Assembly: GCF_002858765.1 (NCBI RefSeq)
Contig: NZ_PJRP01000003.1
Location: 196,391-260,390, forward strand
Length of the DNA: 64,000 nucleotides
Reading direction: 5' to 3'
Source: Cupriavidus pauculus
Lineage (GTDB): Bacteria; Pseudomonadota; Gammaproteobacteria; Burkholderiales; Burkholderiaceae
Of the stretch, positions 53,838 through 62,845 are shown one piece after another; position 1 is the stretch's first letter; each line of letters begins with the position of its first letter. Made by a program: the position numbers and the translations under genes. The notes under the pieces were generated by a model. It saw only the letters and a list, made by a program, of their open reading frames with translations, made no database searches and had not been told where the DNA came from.

Positions 53838-54773
53838 ATGATGAGCGAAACAACTCGCAATGTGCAGCCGGTTACCGCCAACCTTGGCAACGAAAACGCC
53901 GGCGAGCTCGTGTCTTCCCGCTATGCCGTGCGCGTGGGCGACGTCGACGTCGTGCTGATCAGCGATGGCATTCTGCCGCTGCCGACATCCACGATGTCCA
54001 CCAACGTGAGCCAGGCCGACCGCAACGAATGGTTCGATGGCCGCTTCCTGCAACGTGACATGTTCGACTGGGCGCTGAATATCGCGCTCGTGCGCAGCGG
54101 CGATCGCCTGATCCTGATCGACTCGGGCGTGGGCGACGGGTTCGCGTACTTCACGCGCGCCGGCCGGTCGGTCATGCGCCTGGAAACGGCGGGCATCGAT
54201 CTGGCCGCGATCACCGATGTCGTCATCACGCATATGCACATGGACCACATCGGCGGGCTGAACGTGGATGGCGTCAAGGCCAAGCTGCGTCCGGACGTAC
54301 GCATTCACGTGGCTGGCGCAGAAGTGGAATTCTGGAAGAATCCGGACTTCAGCAAGACCGTGATGCCGGAAACGGTGCCGCCCGCCCTCCGCAAGGCCGC
54401 GGCCAGGTTCATGGAGCTTTACCGCGAGAACGTCGTGCAGTTCGACCAGACCGTGCAAGTTGCGGCGGGCGTGTCGGCGCGTGTGACGGGTGGCCATACG
54501 CCGGGGCACTGCGTCGTGGACGTCGCCTCGAACGGCGAGAAGCTGACGTTTGTCGGCGACGCAATCTTCGAGGTGGGCTTCGACCATCCCGAATGGCAAA
54601 ACGGCTTCGAGCACGAACCCGAAGTGGCCGTGGACGTGCGTATCGCGCTGCTCAACGAAGCCGCTGAAACCGGCGCGATGCTCGCCGCGGCGCATGTCGC
54701 CTTCCCGTCCATCGGACACATTGCCAAGCAGGGTAATGGCTTCCGGTTCGTGCCGGTGCAGTGGGATTACTGA
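53838..54773 (+). CDS. Metallo-beta-lactamase fold hydrolase
   Basis: The 311-residue protein has the zinc motif THMHMDHIGG (H132, H134, D136, H137), then GGHTPGHC and FVGDAIF for the remaining ligands. The overall form is that of the AHL-lactonase/YtnP-like or glyoxalase II group of the MBL superfamily; without a diagnostic motif the substrate is open. No signal peptide. The double ATG at 53838 follows AGGA. Confidence 0.9.
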   Translation: MMSETTRNVQPVTANLGNENAGELVSSRYAVRVGDVDVVLISDGILPLPTSTMSTNVSQADRNEWFDGRFLQRDMFDWALNIALVRSGDRLILIDSGVGDGFAYFTRAGRSVMRLETAGIDLAAITDVVITHMHMDHIGGLNVDGVKAKLRPDVRIHVAGAEVEFWKNPDFSKTVMPETVPPALRKAAARFMELYRENVVQFDQTVQVAAGVSARVTGGHTPGHCVVDVASNGEKLTFVGDAIFEVGFDHPEWQNGFEHEPEVAVDVRIALLNEAAETGAMLAAAHVAFPSIGHIAKQGNGFRFVPVQWDY

Positions 54774-55384
54774 TGGATGGCGAGTCGCTGTCCGCAAACC
54801 CGGGCCACTATTGTTGGCATCACATCACCTCACTACCTGCTTGCAGCAGACCTTCGTACATGGCGACCACCTCGTGTCGCGTTATCTACACGGTCCGACA
54901 CGGACCGACACGCTTCGGCCCGTGGCCCGACTTCTGAATGAATGGCTTCCGGGCTCGATGGGCGTGCGGCAGCCCGAGCAATATGCACACGCGATGCTGG
55001 AAGGAATTACCGCCCGGTCGCTCATGAAGTACGGCTTGGTGCTGCAGATGGCAGGGGCCTCAGCCGCGTATCAGCGCGGCGATATCCGCCGCCTGCCTCG
55101 CCCGCTCCAGCCTCGCTCCGAAAGCCCTGAACGACGCAAGAAGCGTGACTCGCGGGACAAAGGCGATTGCCTGCCGGAGGTCCAAAACACCCGCAGGCGC
55201 CCAAAACGCACGCGCAGGTGGATGAATCGATACATTCCGCCTTCGCCCGACAGGCTGGACGCAGCGCTAATACACGCTGCCCAAAAAGCGCTGGCGAAGG
55301 TTCTATGCTTGAGGTGTGGGACGCCGGGCCGGCTCCATGGTCGCTGGATCTTGGTCGGGCCAGGAAAACGATGGCACTGACGAC
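54774..55384. other. Unassigned stretch between MBL hydrolase and lipoprotein
   Basis: About 610 bp. One forward frame here has normal amino-acid composition (including FVHGDHLVSRYLHG and EQYAHAMLEGITARSLMKYG) but begins without a start codon or ribosome-binding site, and turns Arg-rich toward 55100-55240. It could be the remnant of a gene that lost its 5' end. I recognise no family. The following genes include two clear remnants. Confidence 0.4.
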
Positions 55385-55765
55385 ATGAAGCTCATTCACG
55401 CGGGAACCGTGCTGTGCGCCATGTTGGCGGCCTGCGTCTCGACTGGCGTCGACGTCAGGCCAGAGCAGTTGTCGAACTTCCTGCTCGGCTTTTCCACCAT
55501 CGACGACGTCACCAGCCAACTCGGCACGCCATCATCCGTGGTCGCGCTGAAAACCGGATCGACCATCCTCGTCTATTCATTCGCAACGTCCCACCCGCAT
55601 CCGGAGAGTTTTATCCCGTTCATTGGGCCGCTTTTCTCCGGAGGCGAGATCCTCTCGTCAATGGTCCTGCTGGAATTCGACGAGAACGGCGTTCTCAGAA
55701 GTGAACGTCGAACGACGTCGAGCGGCGCGTCCGGTCTGAGTGTCCTGCCTTCCAAACCCATGTAG
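55385..55765 (+). CDS. Small lipoprotein, SmpA/BamE-like pattern
   Basis: A 126-residue protein with a lipobox (AMLAAC, Cys near residue 17) and LGFSTIDDVTSQLGTPSSVV, the beta-alpha motif of SmpA/OmlA-like lipoproteins (small BLIP-like fold). It probably sits at the outer membrane; a protein-binding role is typical of the fold. The ATG at 55385 gives the right signal peptide. It lies among gene remnants but looks intact. Confidence 0.7.
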   Translation: MKLIHAGTVLCAMLAACVSTGVDVRPEQLSNFLLGFSTIDDVTSQLGTPSSVVALKTGSTILVYSFATSHPHPESFIPFIGPLFSGGEILSSMVLLEFDENGVLRSERRTTSSGASGLSVLPSKPM

Positions 55766-55993
55766 TGGCCGCCCCGTCTGGGCGCCCTGATGAACAAGGG
55801 CCTCACCATCCGCACGGGACAGACCCATGTGAACCGCTGGACCGATGACCTGCTGCAATGCATTCTCGACGGGCAGATTGATCCCAGGTTCATCATCACG
55901 CACCGCGTGGCGCTGGAAAACGGCCCGGACATGTACAAGACATTCCGCGACAAGCAGGGCGGCTGTGTAAAGGTCGTCATGACGATGTCGTAG
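55763..55993 (+). pseudogene. C-terminal remnant of Zn-dependent alcohol/formaldehyde dehydrogenase
   Basis: The 67-codon open frame from 55790 encodes MNKGLTIRTGQTHVNRWTDD and GQIDPRFIITHRVAL, a clear match to the last 70 residues of zinc-dependent alcohol dehydrogenases of the formaldehyde-dehydrogenase type. The reading frame a few codons upstream (LGAL) still fits the family, then homology stops at about 55770. The catalytic and most of the NAD-binding domain are absent, so it cannot be an active enzyme. It is the residue of a deletion or rearrangement. Confidence 0.78.
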
Positions 55994-56103
55994 TTCGATT
56001 CGTCCCCAGGCCCTCGCAGGGCTGGAATGCGTCTTGCTGGGCCTTGGCTGGACGGACCTGTCGGCCCGTCTCCGCCCCAAGCAACCCCACAGCACGAGAC
56101 ATC

Positions 56104-56511
56104 ATGGACAAATCCAAAGTACCCGTCGAACAGCGCGCCGCGCTGTCCCTGCTGGTGGATGATCACCGCAGCGTCAAGAAGCTCTTCAAGGCCTTCGAGG
56201 ATGCGAAGGCCGACGCCGAAAAGCAGTCGATTGCATCCGAGACCTGCCAGCAACTGACAATCCATGCGCAGATCGAGGAGGAGATCTTCTACCCCGCCCT
56301 GCGCGGCGACAGCGACAAAATCGATGACATGCTTGATGAAACCACGGTCGAGCACGACATGCGCGTGGTGGCGCAGGCCGACTGGGTCATCGACATCGGA
56401 CCCGGCGCTGGCGACGAAGGGGGGCGCATCGTGGCCAGCGGCTCGCCGACCATCATCGCTACCTCCACCACCAGCGTGACGGCGGCCTACCTCGCCGCCG
56501 AGTTGGGCTAA
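56104..56511 (+). pseudogene. Hemerythrin-domain / UvrA C-terminus chimera
   Basis: The 135-residue frame starts as a hemerythrin (HHE) protein, with H21 in DDHRSVKKLF, H54 and E58 in IHAQIEEEIF and H84 in TVEH. From VEHDMRVVAQADWVIDIGP onward it is the C-terminus of a UvrA-type excinuclease subunit (GGRIVASGSP). The join is at the tripeptide Val-Glu-His (56347-56355), present in both families. The HHE bundle lacks its last helix and remaining ligands. It is likely a rearrangement product, possibly still translated. Confidence 0.75.
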
Positions 56512-57012
56512 GCCGATCCCGGAACGCGCGCCTCGGCTCGACGAGGTCGTCACGGTGTGAGGAAATTCCAGACTCCTCGACGGCGTTTCGCCGACGGCAC
56601 GCAGTGATAATTATTCGTATTCGGGTCGAAGCACGCGCTCCGCGAAGCCCGCGATCTCATCTGAATCAGCTACGCGCCCTAACCAAGAATGCGGGTGATG
56701 ACCGCTCACCTCTCGGTTTCTACCCGTCAGACGACTCAACGAGGTTCATACCGCAATCTGTGAGGTGTGCACGTTCATATGGAAGCTTGTACCTTTTCAG
56801 CTTGTTCCCCTGGCCCAAGTGCATGCCACCCTATCCTATAGTTGAAAAATATTGAATAACACGTGCGCGACATGAGTGATTGTGGTCAGGCTTCAATGCT
56901 TATAGTTCAGCACACACGACGCCGAAGCGAGAAGGGTGGCGGCGGCGTGAAACATCAGACAAACTGAACTACTTTGCGCTGGACGTTTCGGCGCCTTTTG
57001 GAGAAAGAACAC
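56512..57012. other. AT-richer intergenic region
   Basis: About 500 bp with lower GC than the surroundings (notably 56590-56900), including a Fur-hexamer-like ATAATTATTC near 56609 that is too weak to call. No gene is recognised. The composition shift suggests an old insertion or deletion junction. The promoter for the DUF1275 gene must lie at its right end. Confidence 0.45.
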
Positions 57013-57726
57013 ATGCCGGCCATCAGCGATTCCCAACGTCCCGACACTTCCGCCGCCAGCATCTGGGCGCAATGTCGCGCCGCGGTGCTGTTGACGATAG
57101 TCGGCGGTGCCATCGACACCATCGGTTTTATCGCGCTGCTCGGCTTCTTTACCGCCCACGTCACCGGCAACCTGGTGCTCGCCGGCGCGGCCTTCGTGAA
57201 GGGCGGAGCGGGGCTGTGGATCAAGCTCGGCGCGATTCCGCTGTTTATCGCCACCGTGGTGGTTGCCAAGATCTGGATCGATCGCTGCAGCCAGACGCAC
57301 AAGACGCTGGGCTGGCTGTTCGTGGCCGAGGCGATATTCCTGCTGGGATTCATGGGCGTGGGGTTGTATTTCGCTCCGTTCAGCGACCCGAATGCGGTCG
57401 AGCTCGCGTTGGCCGGTGGTCTGGGCCTGATGGCGCTTGCGATCCGCAATACCTCGAGCAAGACACTGACCAAGAGCATCAGCCCCAGCACGATGATGAC
57501 CGGCAACACGACGCAATTCGGCATCGATCTGTCGAGCTACCTCCGCGCACCGATCCGCGAACATCGGGTGGCTGTCCTGAAAAGCGGCAGCATCGTGCTC
57601 GGCTTCGTGCTGGGTGCTTTCCTCGGTGCCGTGCTCTATATGCAGATCGGTTTCTGGAGCGTGCTGCCGTTTATCGTGATCATCGCGTATCTGGCCAGCC
57701 TGTCCTTCCGCAATCAGTTCGTGTGA
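57013..57726 (+). CDS. DUF1275 (YoaK-type) membrane protein
   Basis: The 237-residue protein has about six membrane segments and the DUF1275 markers GGAIDTIGFIALLGFFTAHVTGN near the start and STMMTGNTTQFGIDL in the middle. It is an inner-membrane protein of unknown, probably transport-related, function. The ATG at 57013 is taken; the upstream frame is weakly supported. The TMEM175-like gene follows after 8 bp. Confidence 0.88.
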   Translation: MPAISDSQRPDTSAASIWAQCRAAVLLTIVGGAIDTIGFIALLGFFTAHVTGNLVLAGAAFVKGGAGLWIKLGAIPLFIATVVVAKIWIDRCSQTHKTLGWLFVAEAIFLLGFMGVGLYFAPFSDPNAVELALAGGLGLMALAIRNTSSKTLTKSISPSTMMTGNTTQFGIDLSSYLRAPIREHRVAVLKSGSIVLGFVLGAFLGAVLYMQIGFWSVLPFIVIIAYLASLSFRNQFV

Positions 57727-57734
57727 GCGCGTTC

Positions 57735-58319
57735 ATGACTATCAACAAAAGCCGGCTCGAATCGTTCAGCGATGGTGTGATTGGCGTCAGCCTGACGCTG
57801 ATGCTCTATCAGATCCAGTTTCCAACGGAATTCAACTGGAATGGCCTGCGTTCGGAGGCCCCGCATTTTTTTGGCTACGTGCTGAGTTTCATTTACGTCG
57901 GCATTTACTGGAACAACCATCACCACCTGTTCCAGCTGGTGCGCGGCATCAACGGCAAGGTGATGTGGGCAAATCTGCATCTGTTGTTCTGGCTGACGAT
58001 GATCCCGATCACCACCACCTGGACGGGCAAATCGGATTTCTCGGCGATTCCGACGGCACTCTACGCCTTCGTGCTGTTCATGTGCGCGATTGCCTACTGG
58101 ATTCTGGAGCGCGTCATCATCGCCACGCAGGGTAAGGATTCTTCGCTCGCAGGCACCATCGGCAAGGATCTGAAGGGCAGGCTGTCGCTGGTCGTGTATG
58201 CGTTGACGGTTGGCGTGAGTTTTTTCAGCACCACCGCCGCAACGCTGATGCTGATTGCCATGGCGGCATTCTGGTTCTTCCCCGATTCACGGATCGAGAA
58301 ATATCTCCTGTTGCATTAA
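57735..58319 (+). CDS. TMEM175/DUF1211-family membrane protein
   Basis: The 194-residue protein starts with SRLESFSDGVIGVSLTLM, the FSDG signature in helix 1 of TMEM175-type potassium channels, and has about five or six segments. Bacterial members conduct K+ weakly selectively, assembling as tetramers. It is in an operon with DUF1275 and convergent with the AraC regulator. Confidence 0.88.
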   Translation: MTINKSRLESFSDGVIGVSLTLMLYQIQFPTEFNWNGLRSEAPHFFGYVLSFIYVGIYWNNHHHLFQLVRGINGKVMWANLHLLFWLTMIPITTTWTGKSDFSAIPTALYAFVLFMCAIAYWILERVIIATQGKDSSLAGTIGKDLKGRLSLVVYALTVGVSFFSTTAATLMLIAMAAFWFFPDSRIEKYLLLH

Positions 58320-58335
58320 TCCAAACCCGACCAGC

Positions 58336-59334
58336 TTACGGCACAGCCCGGGTGGCGTAAGCCGCGTCAACCTCCGCGCGCACCGCCCCTGGTGGCCGTC
58401 CGACCACCCGCTTAAATGCGCGGCTGAACGCAGCGAGCGACCCGTAGCCGAGCCGGTACGCGACGGATTCGATCGCCTCCCGGTCGCGTGCGATCCATTG
58501 CGCGGCGAGTCGCATCCTCAGCTCGGTCAGGTAGCGCACGGGCGTCATCCCAGTCGCCGCGAGAAATCGCTCGGCAAACACCGAACGCGACACGCCCGCT
58601 TCGACGGCCAATTCCGCGACGCTCCAGATTCGGCCCGGATCGCGATGCAGCGCGACGATCGCGCGGCCGAGCTTCGGATCGAGCAGCGCTTGCACCCAAC
58701 CCGTTGCGTCACCACAGCCGCACTCGACCCAGCCGCGGACGATGAACGAGGCGACTACGTCCGCGAGCCGCGCGAGGATCCCCGCGAATCCTGCGCGCTC
58801 CGAGCAGGATTCGCGCTCCATCGCATCGAGCATCGGGCGGATTTCGGGGTAACGCGCGAGCAGTGTGCCGACGTGCATGAACTCCGGCATCGTGCCGACC
58901 AGCGGCTGCATGCCGCCAAGATCAAACTCCATGCACCCGCTGAAGATCAGCGCGTCGCCGACCGTCGAATCGGAGCTCGCGCACGACGGTGGCGCACCGA
59001 CCGACGCGACCGAGTCGCAGATTTTCGCGGTCTCGAAGGCACTGATGGGGCGGCACGCCGCGTCTGGATCGGACACAAGTGAATGCATGCTGCCGTGCGG
59101 CAACAGGATCGCGTCACCGGTTTCAAGCCTCATCGTCGCGCCAGCCGCGTCGCGCAGCAGGACGGGGCCGCGCCCGACAAAATGGAACTGCGCGCGTCCC
59201 GGGACGTGACCGAAGCTCAACCCGAACGGGCGCAGGACCTGGATGCGGCGATATTGGACGCCGCTCAGGCGCATCCCCAGCAGCAACTCGCTGACGAGGT
59301 CGCGCACGTCGGGAACAGGAAGGGAAGCGGACAT
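58336..59334 (-). CDS. AraC-family regulator with cupin domain
   Basis: A 332-residue protein. The N-terminal cupin_6 domain contains FHFVGRGPVLLRDA and GDAILLPHGSMHSL; the C-terminal AraC domain contains WSVAELAVEAGVSRSVFAERF and IESVAYRLGYGSLAAFSRAF. This group often controls the adjacent MFS exporter gene. The start at 59334 is one of three (also 59376 and 59391), none with a clear ribosome-binding site. Confidence 0.85.
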   Translation of the reverse strand: MSASLPVPDVRDLVSELLLGMRLSGVQYRRIQVLRPFGLSFGHVPGRAQFHFVGRGPVLLRDAAGATMRLETGDAILLPHGSMHSLVSDPDAACRPISAFETAKICDSVASVGAPPSCASSDSTVGDALIFSGCMEFDLGGMQPLVGTMPEFMHVGTLLARYPEIRPMLDAMERESCSERAGFAGILARLADVVASFIVRGWVECGCGDATGWVQALLDPKLGRAIVALHRDPGRIWSVAELAVEAGVSRSVFAERFLAATGMTPVRYLTELRMRLAAQWIARDREAIESVAYRLGYGSLAAFSRAFKRVVGRPPGAVRAEVDAAYATRAVP

Positions 59335-59455
59335 TGGATCCGGACGATTGATCAATGATTGCGGATTGTATGTCATATACCGTCCGACCATCGCCGCTTA
59401 CGATATGCCGTCATTGGCACTTTTCCCGACTTTTCCTGACATGGAACCACCACGC

Positions 59456-60679
59456 ATGAATCCCGGAATTTCCAACGCCGCTTCGCTAGCGGCTCCCAGC
59501 GAACCCGCCTGGGGCGCGGTCTTCGCCATGTCGCTTGGCGTGTTCGGCCTCGTCACAGCCGAATTCCTGCCCGCGAGCCTGCTCACGCCGATGGCCGACA
59601 GCCTCGGTGTGACCGAAGGTGTCGCCGGGCAAACAGTGACGGCCACCGCAATGGTCGCGCTCATCACGAGCCTGCTGACCGCTGCCGCGACGCGTACAAT
59701 CGACCGGCGGCGCGTGCTGCTCGCATTTTCGGTGCTATTAGTCGCATCGAATCTCGCCGTTGCGTTTGCGACCGACCTCACAATGATTCTGGTTGGTCGC
59801 GTTGTGCTCGGCATCGCGCTTGGAGGCTTCTGGACGATGGCGACGGCCACCGCGATGCGGCTCGTGCCCGCTGCGATGGTGCCGCGCGCGCTGTCGATCA
59901 TCTTCAGCGGCGTGGCTGTCGCGACGATCGCCGCTGCCCCGCTCGGCAGCTATTTCGGCCACCTGATCGGCTGGCGCAACGTGTTCCTGTTAGCAGCGGC
60001 GCTTGGCGGCGTCGCGTTTCTGTCGCAGGTCGCCACGCTGCCGTCGATGCCGCCGAGCGGAACGACGCGTCTGCGCACGTTGATCGACGTGCTGCATCGA
60101 CCGACCGTCGGCCTCGGAATGTTCGCGACGACGCTCGTATTCACCGGACATTTTGCGTTCTTCACGTACCTGCGGCCGTTCCTCGAACAGGTCGCAGGCG
60201 TCGGAGTCAACGGGCTGTCGGCGATCCTGCTCGGCTACGGGGTCGCGAACTTCGTCGGCACGTCGCTCGCCGGCCGCGTGCTTGAACACCGGCTGCGGCC
60301 GATGCTGATTGCAATGCCAGCGCTGATGGTCGTGCTCGGCATCGGGCTCGTAGCGCTCGGCCGTGCACCAATGATCGACGCGGTGCTCGTAGCGCTTTGG
60401 GGGATGGCATTTGGCGGCGTGCCGGTCGCATGGTCGACTTGGGTCACGCGCACCGTACCCGATGAAGCCGAGAGCGCGGGCGGCCTGATCGTCGCGGCCG
60501 TGCAGCTTGCGATCGCGACCGGTGCAGCGGCAGGCGGCGTCGTGTTTGACGCAAACGGCGCGGCTGGTGTGTTCATCGGGGCGGCCGTCGTGCTAGCCAT
60601 CGCGGTTGCGACGATCGTGACGGGCGTGCCGAAACGAGTACAGACAGTATCCGCGCTAGTCGAGGGTAGACCGCAATGA
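59456..60679 (+). CDS. MFS exporter (NepI/AraJ-like, DHA1)
   Basis: The 407-residue permease has 12 segments. FGLVTAEFLPASLLTPMADSLGV in helix 1 and TIDRRRVLLA after helix 2 are typical of purine-nucleoside and sugar exporters such as NepI. The substrate is unknown. It is divergent from the AraC gene. Three in-frame ATG codons exist (59405, 59441, 59456); the last gives the usual N-terminus. Its stop codon lies in a short direct repeat. Confidence 0.85.
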   Translation: MNPGISNAASLAAPSEPAWGAVFAMSLGVFGLVTAEFLPASLLTPMADSLGVTEGVAGQTVTATAMVALITSLLTAAATRTIDRRRVLLAFSVLLVASNLAVAFATDLTMILVGRVVLGIALGGFWTMATATAMRLVPAAMVPRALSIIFSGVAVATIAAAPLGSYFGHLIGWRNVFLLAAALGGVAFLSQVATLPSMPPSGTTRLRTLIDVLHRPTVGLGMFATTLVFTGHFAFFTYLRPFLEQVAGVGVNGLSAILLGYGVANFVGTSLAGRVLEHRLRPMLIAMPALMVVLGIGLVALGRAPMIDAVLVALWGMAFGGVPVAWSTWVTRTVPDEAESAGGLIVAAVQLAIATGAAAGGVVFDANGAAGVFIGAAVVLAIAVATIVTGVPKRVQTVSALVEGRPQ

Positions 60680-60693
60680 TGGGGTAGACCGCA
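60664..60693 (+). repeat. Short direct repeat at the MFS stop codon
   Basis: GGGTAGACCGCA occurs at 60664-60675 and 60682-60693, an 18-bp period. The first copy covers the last codons of the MFS gene (stop at 60677-60679). It looks like a small tandem duplication. Confidence 0.6.
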
Positions 60694-60721
60694 GGGTGTC
60701 CGGCCAACCCCATCACGGGCT

Positions 60722-62473
60722 TTACTGCCTGGTGCCCTTATTAATGGACTGCATCACCGCTTCGGTCATCTGGTCGATCGTGAAGCTGGCCGGTCTCTGG
60801 CTGGGCGGATAGTCCTTGAACGTTTGGAGGAATGGTGCCACGCGCGACGATGCATAACTGATCATGTACGCGTTCTTTGCCGTCCAGTCGTAGTATTGGT
60901 CGGAAACGATGTCCGCCCGCTCGTAGGGGTCCATGCGCAGGTTGAACGCCTTCGGCACGCGCAAGCACGTGAACGGGTTGGCCCACACTTCGAAGCCGCC
61001 CGGGTGCCGCTGCTCACAGAAGACGAACTTCCAGTCGTTGTGCCGCATCGCAACCAATACGCCATCGTCGTTGAAGTAATAGAAGTCCTGGCGAGGGCCC
61101 GTGTTCGTCTGTCCGGTCAGGTATGGAAGGAAGTTGTACCCGTCCAGATGCACCTTGAAGGTCTTTCCGCCAATGCTGGCGCCCTTTAGCAAACGATCCT
61201 TGATGTCGGTATCGCCGGCCGCGGCAAGCAAGGTCGGGAACCAGTCGAGCCCGGAGATCATCGTCGTCGACACGGTACCGGGCTTGATCCGGCCCGGCCA
61301 CCGGATCATCGCCGGGACGCGAAACGCACCTTCCCAGTTGGTATCCTTCTCGCTTCTGAACGGCGTGGTCGCAGCATCCGGCCATGACCACTGATTGGGG
61401 CCATTGTCCGTTGTATAGATGACGATGGTGTTGTCGGCAATCTTCAGATCGTCGAGCGATTTGAGCAGCTTGCCCACATCGCCGTCGTGCTCGATCATGC
61501 CATCGGCGTATTCATTGCCTGGCATGCCGCTCTGGCCTTGCATGGACTCGCGCACATGCGTGAAGGCATGCATGCGCGTCGTATTCATCCACACGAAGAA
61601 AGGCTTGTCGGCTTTCGCCTGCTTTTCCATAAAGCCGATCGCGGCCGCTGTGGTTTCGTCGTCGATCGTCTCCATCCGCTTGCGGTTCAGAGGGCCAGTG
61701 TCGTCTATCTTGCCGTCCGCGAAGGAATGGAGAACACCGCGAGGGGCGTTCGCCTTCACCCAGGCCGTATCGTTCTTCGGGTAATAGGGGCGCTCAGGCT
61801 CCTCTTCCGCATTCAGGTGGTAGAGGTTGCCGAAGAACTCGTCGAAGCCGTGTGCAGTGGGCAGGTATTCGTTGCGGTCTCCAAGGTGGTTCTTGCCGAA
61901 TTGCCCCGTCGCATAACCCAGTGGCTTGAGCGCTTGGGCGATGGTCACGTTCTGCGCCTGCAGGCCGATCGCGGAGCCGGGAATGCCAACCTTCAGCAAG
62001 CCCGTACGCAAGCCAACTTCACCGGTGATGAACGTGGAACGTCCCGCCGTGCAACTGTTCTCGCCGTAGTAGTCGGTGAGCATCATCCCTTCGCTGGCAA
62101 TGCGGTCGATATTGGGTGTACGGTAGCCGACCACGCCTTGGCTGTAGGCGCTGATGTTGGTTTGCCCAATGTCATCGCCGAAGATGACCAGGATGTTCGG
62201 CTTCTTGCCAGACGATGCGGGGGCATTCAGCGCGGGCGCAGAGGCAGCATCCACCGGTGCATTGGCCGCGACCGGCGGATTTTCCCTGGCCGGCGCTGGC
62301 GCTGCCGCGCTGGACTCCGGCGCCGGAGCGGGCGCTTGTGCCGCTGGCTGCTGCGTCTTTGGTGACTCGTCCTTCTTGCCACAGCCCGTGATCGCGAGGA
62401 CTGCTGCCATCGTGGCCAGCATCAACAGGCTGCAGCCCGTTTGTCTCGCCCTCCCTTCCTTGTCTCGATGCAT
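60722..62473 (-). CDS. Lipoprotein sulfatase (arylsulfatase-like)
   Basis: The 583-residue protein has a lipobox (LAITGC) followed by a long Ala/Pro/Glu linker and a sulfatase domain. The metal residues are in VIFGDDIGQTN, and NSCTAGRSTF is the formylglycine site in the C-x-A-x-R form (Cys about residue 141). DNGPNQWSW and KNHLGD are further active-site blocks. It hydrolyses sulfate esters outside the inner membrane. No formylglycine-generating enzyme gene is nearby. The ATG at 62473 follows GGGGGCGC; an ATG at 62485 is the alternative. Confidence 0.88.
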   Translation of the reverse strand: MHRDKEGRARQTGCSLLMLATMAAVLAITGCGKKDESPKTQQPAAQAPAPAPESSAAAPAPARENPPVAANAPVDAASAPALNAPASSGKKPNILVIFGDDIGQTNISAYSQGVVGYRTPNIDRIASEGMMLTDYYGENSCTAGRSTFITGEVGLRTGLLKVGIPGSAIGLQAQNVTIAQALKPLGYATGQFGKNHLGDRNEYLPTAHGFDEFFGNLYHLNAEEEPERPYYPKNDTAWVKANAPRGVLHSFADGKIDDTGPLNRKRMETIDDETTAAAIGFMEKQAKADKPFFVWMNTTRMHAFTHVRESMQGQSGMPGNEYADGMIEHDGDVGKLLKSLDDLKIADNTIVIYTTDNGPNQWSWPDAATTPFRSEKDTNWEGAFRVPAMIRWPGRIKPGTVSTTMISGLDWFPTLLAAAGDTDIKDRLLKGASIGGKTFKVHLDGYNFLPYLTGQTNTGPRQDFYYFNDDGVLVAMRHNDWKFVFCEQRHPGGFEVWANPFTCLRVPKAFNLRMDPYERADIVSDQYYDWTAKNAYMISYASSRVAPFLQTFKDYPPSQRPASFTIDQMTEAVMQSINKGTRQ

Positions 62474-62804
62474 GTGCGCCCCCATTATTGGCCACCATCA
62501 GTTCGTTGCTGCCCTCATCAGTGCCCCCCAGCCACTCGGAGACGGAAAAGCCGGCCCTTATTGCCCCGGTTTTCCCTCCGCAATGCACAAATGGCGCCCA
62601 GAATGCACCTAAAGACTATCGTTGCAGAAGAAATTGCGAAGTGGAATTGAGAATTTTCGGACCGAGATTTTAGTGATCTTTGACCAGGTATTCGGGCCGC
62701 ATCAGTGCCATCGCCAGCGGCAAGACCAGGATCGTGTGACACCCACCTGCGACACCCCGCCACACCCGATAACACCCACCCCCCCGCGCATGTTTTTAAG
62801 TTTT

Positions 62805-62840
62805 GTTCTAAACTTTCACAAATTTCTGAAAGTTCAAAAC
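62805..62840. promoter_or_regulatory. Inverted repeat before GbsR/MarR gene
   Basis: GTTCTAAACTTTCA (62805-62818) and TGAAAGTTCAAAAC (62827-62840) are complementary at 12 of 14 positions around 8 bases, ending 5 bp before the ATG. This is probably an autoregulatory operator. Confidence 0.7.
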
Positions 62841-62845
62841 AGACA

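Noticed and set aside
54550..55380. A 276-codon plus-strand frame after the MBL gene
   Set aside because: Its first third overlaps the MBL gene and the start is inside it; the later part has no start of its own. Kept as an unassigned stretch, possibly a remnant, not called as a gene.
56600..56630. A Fur box in the AT-rich gap before the DUF1275 gene
   Set aside because: Only one hexamer fits well; match is too weak compared with the box at 42112.
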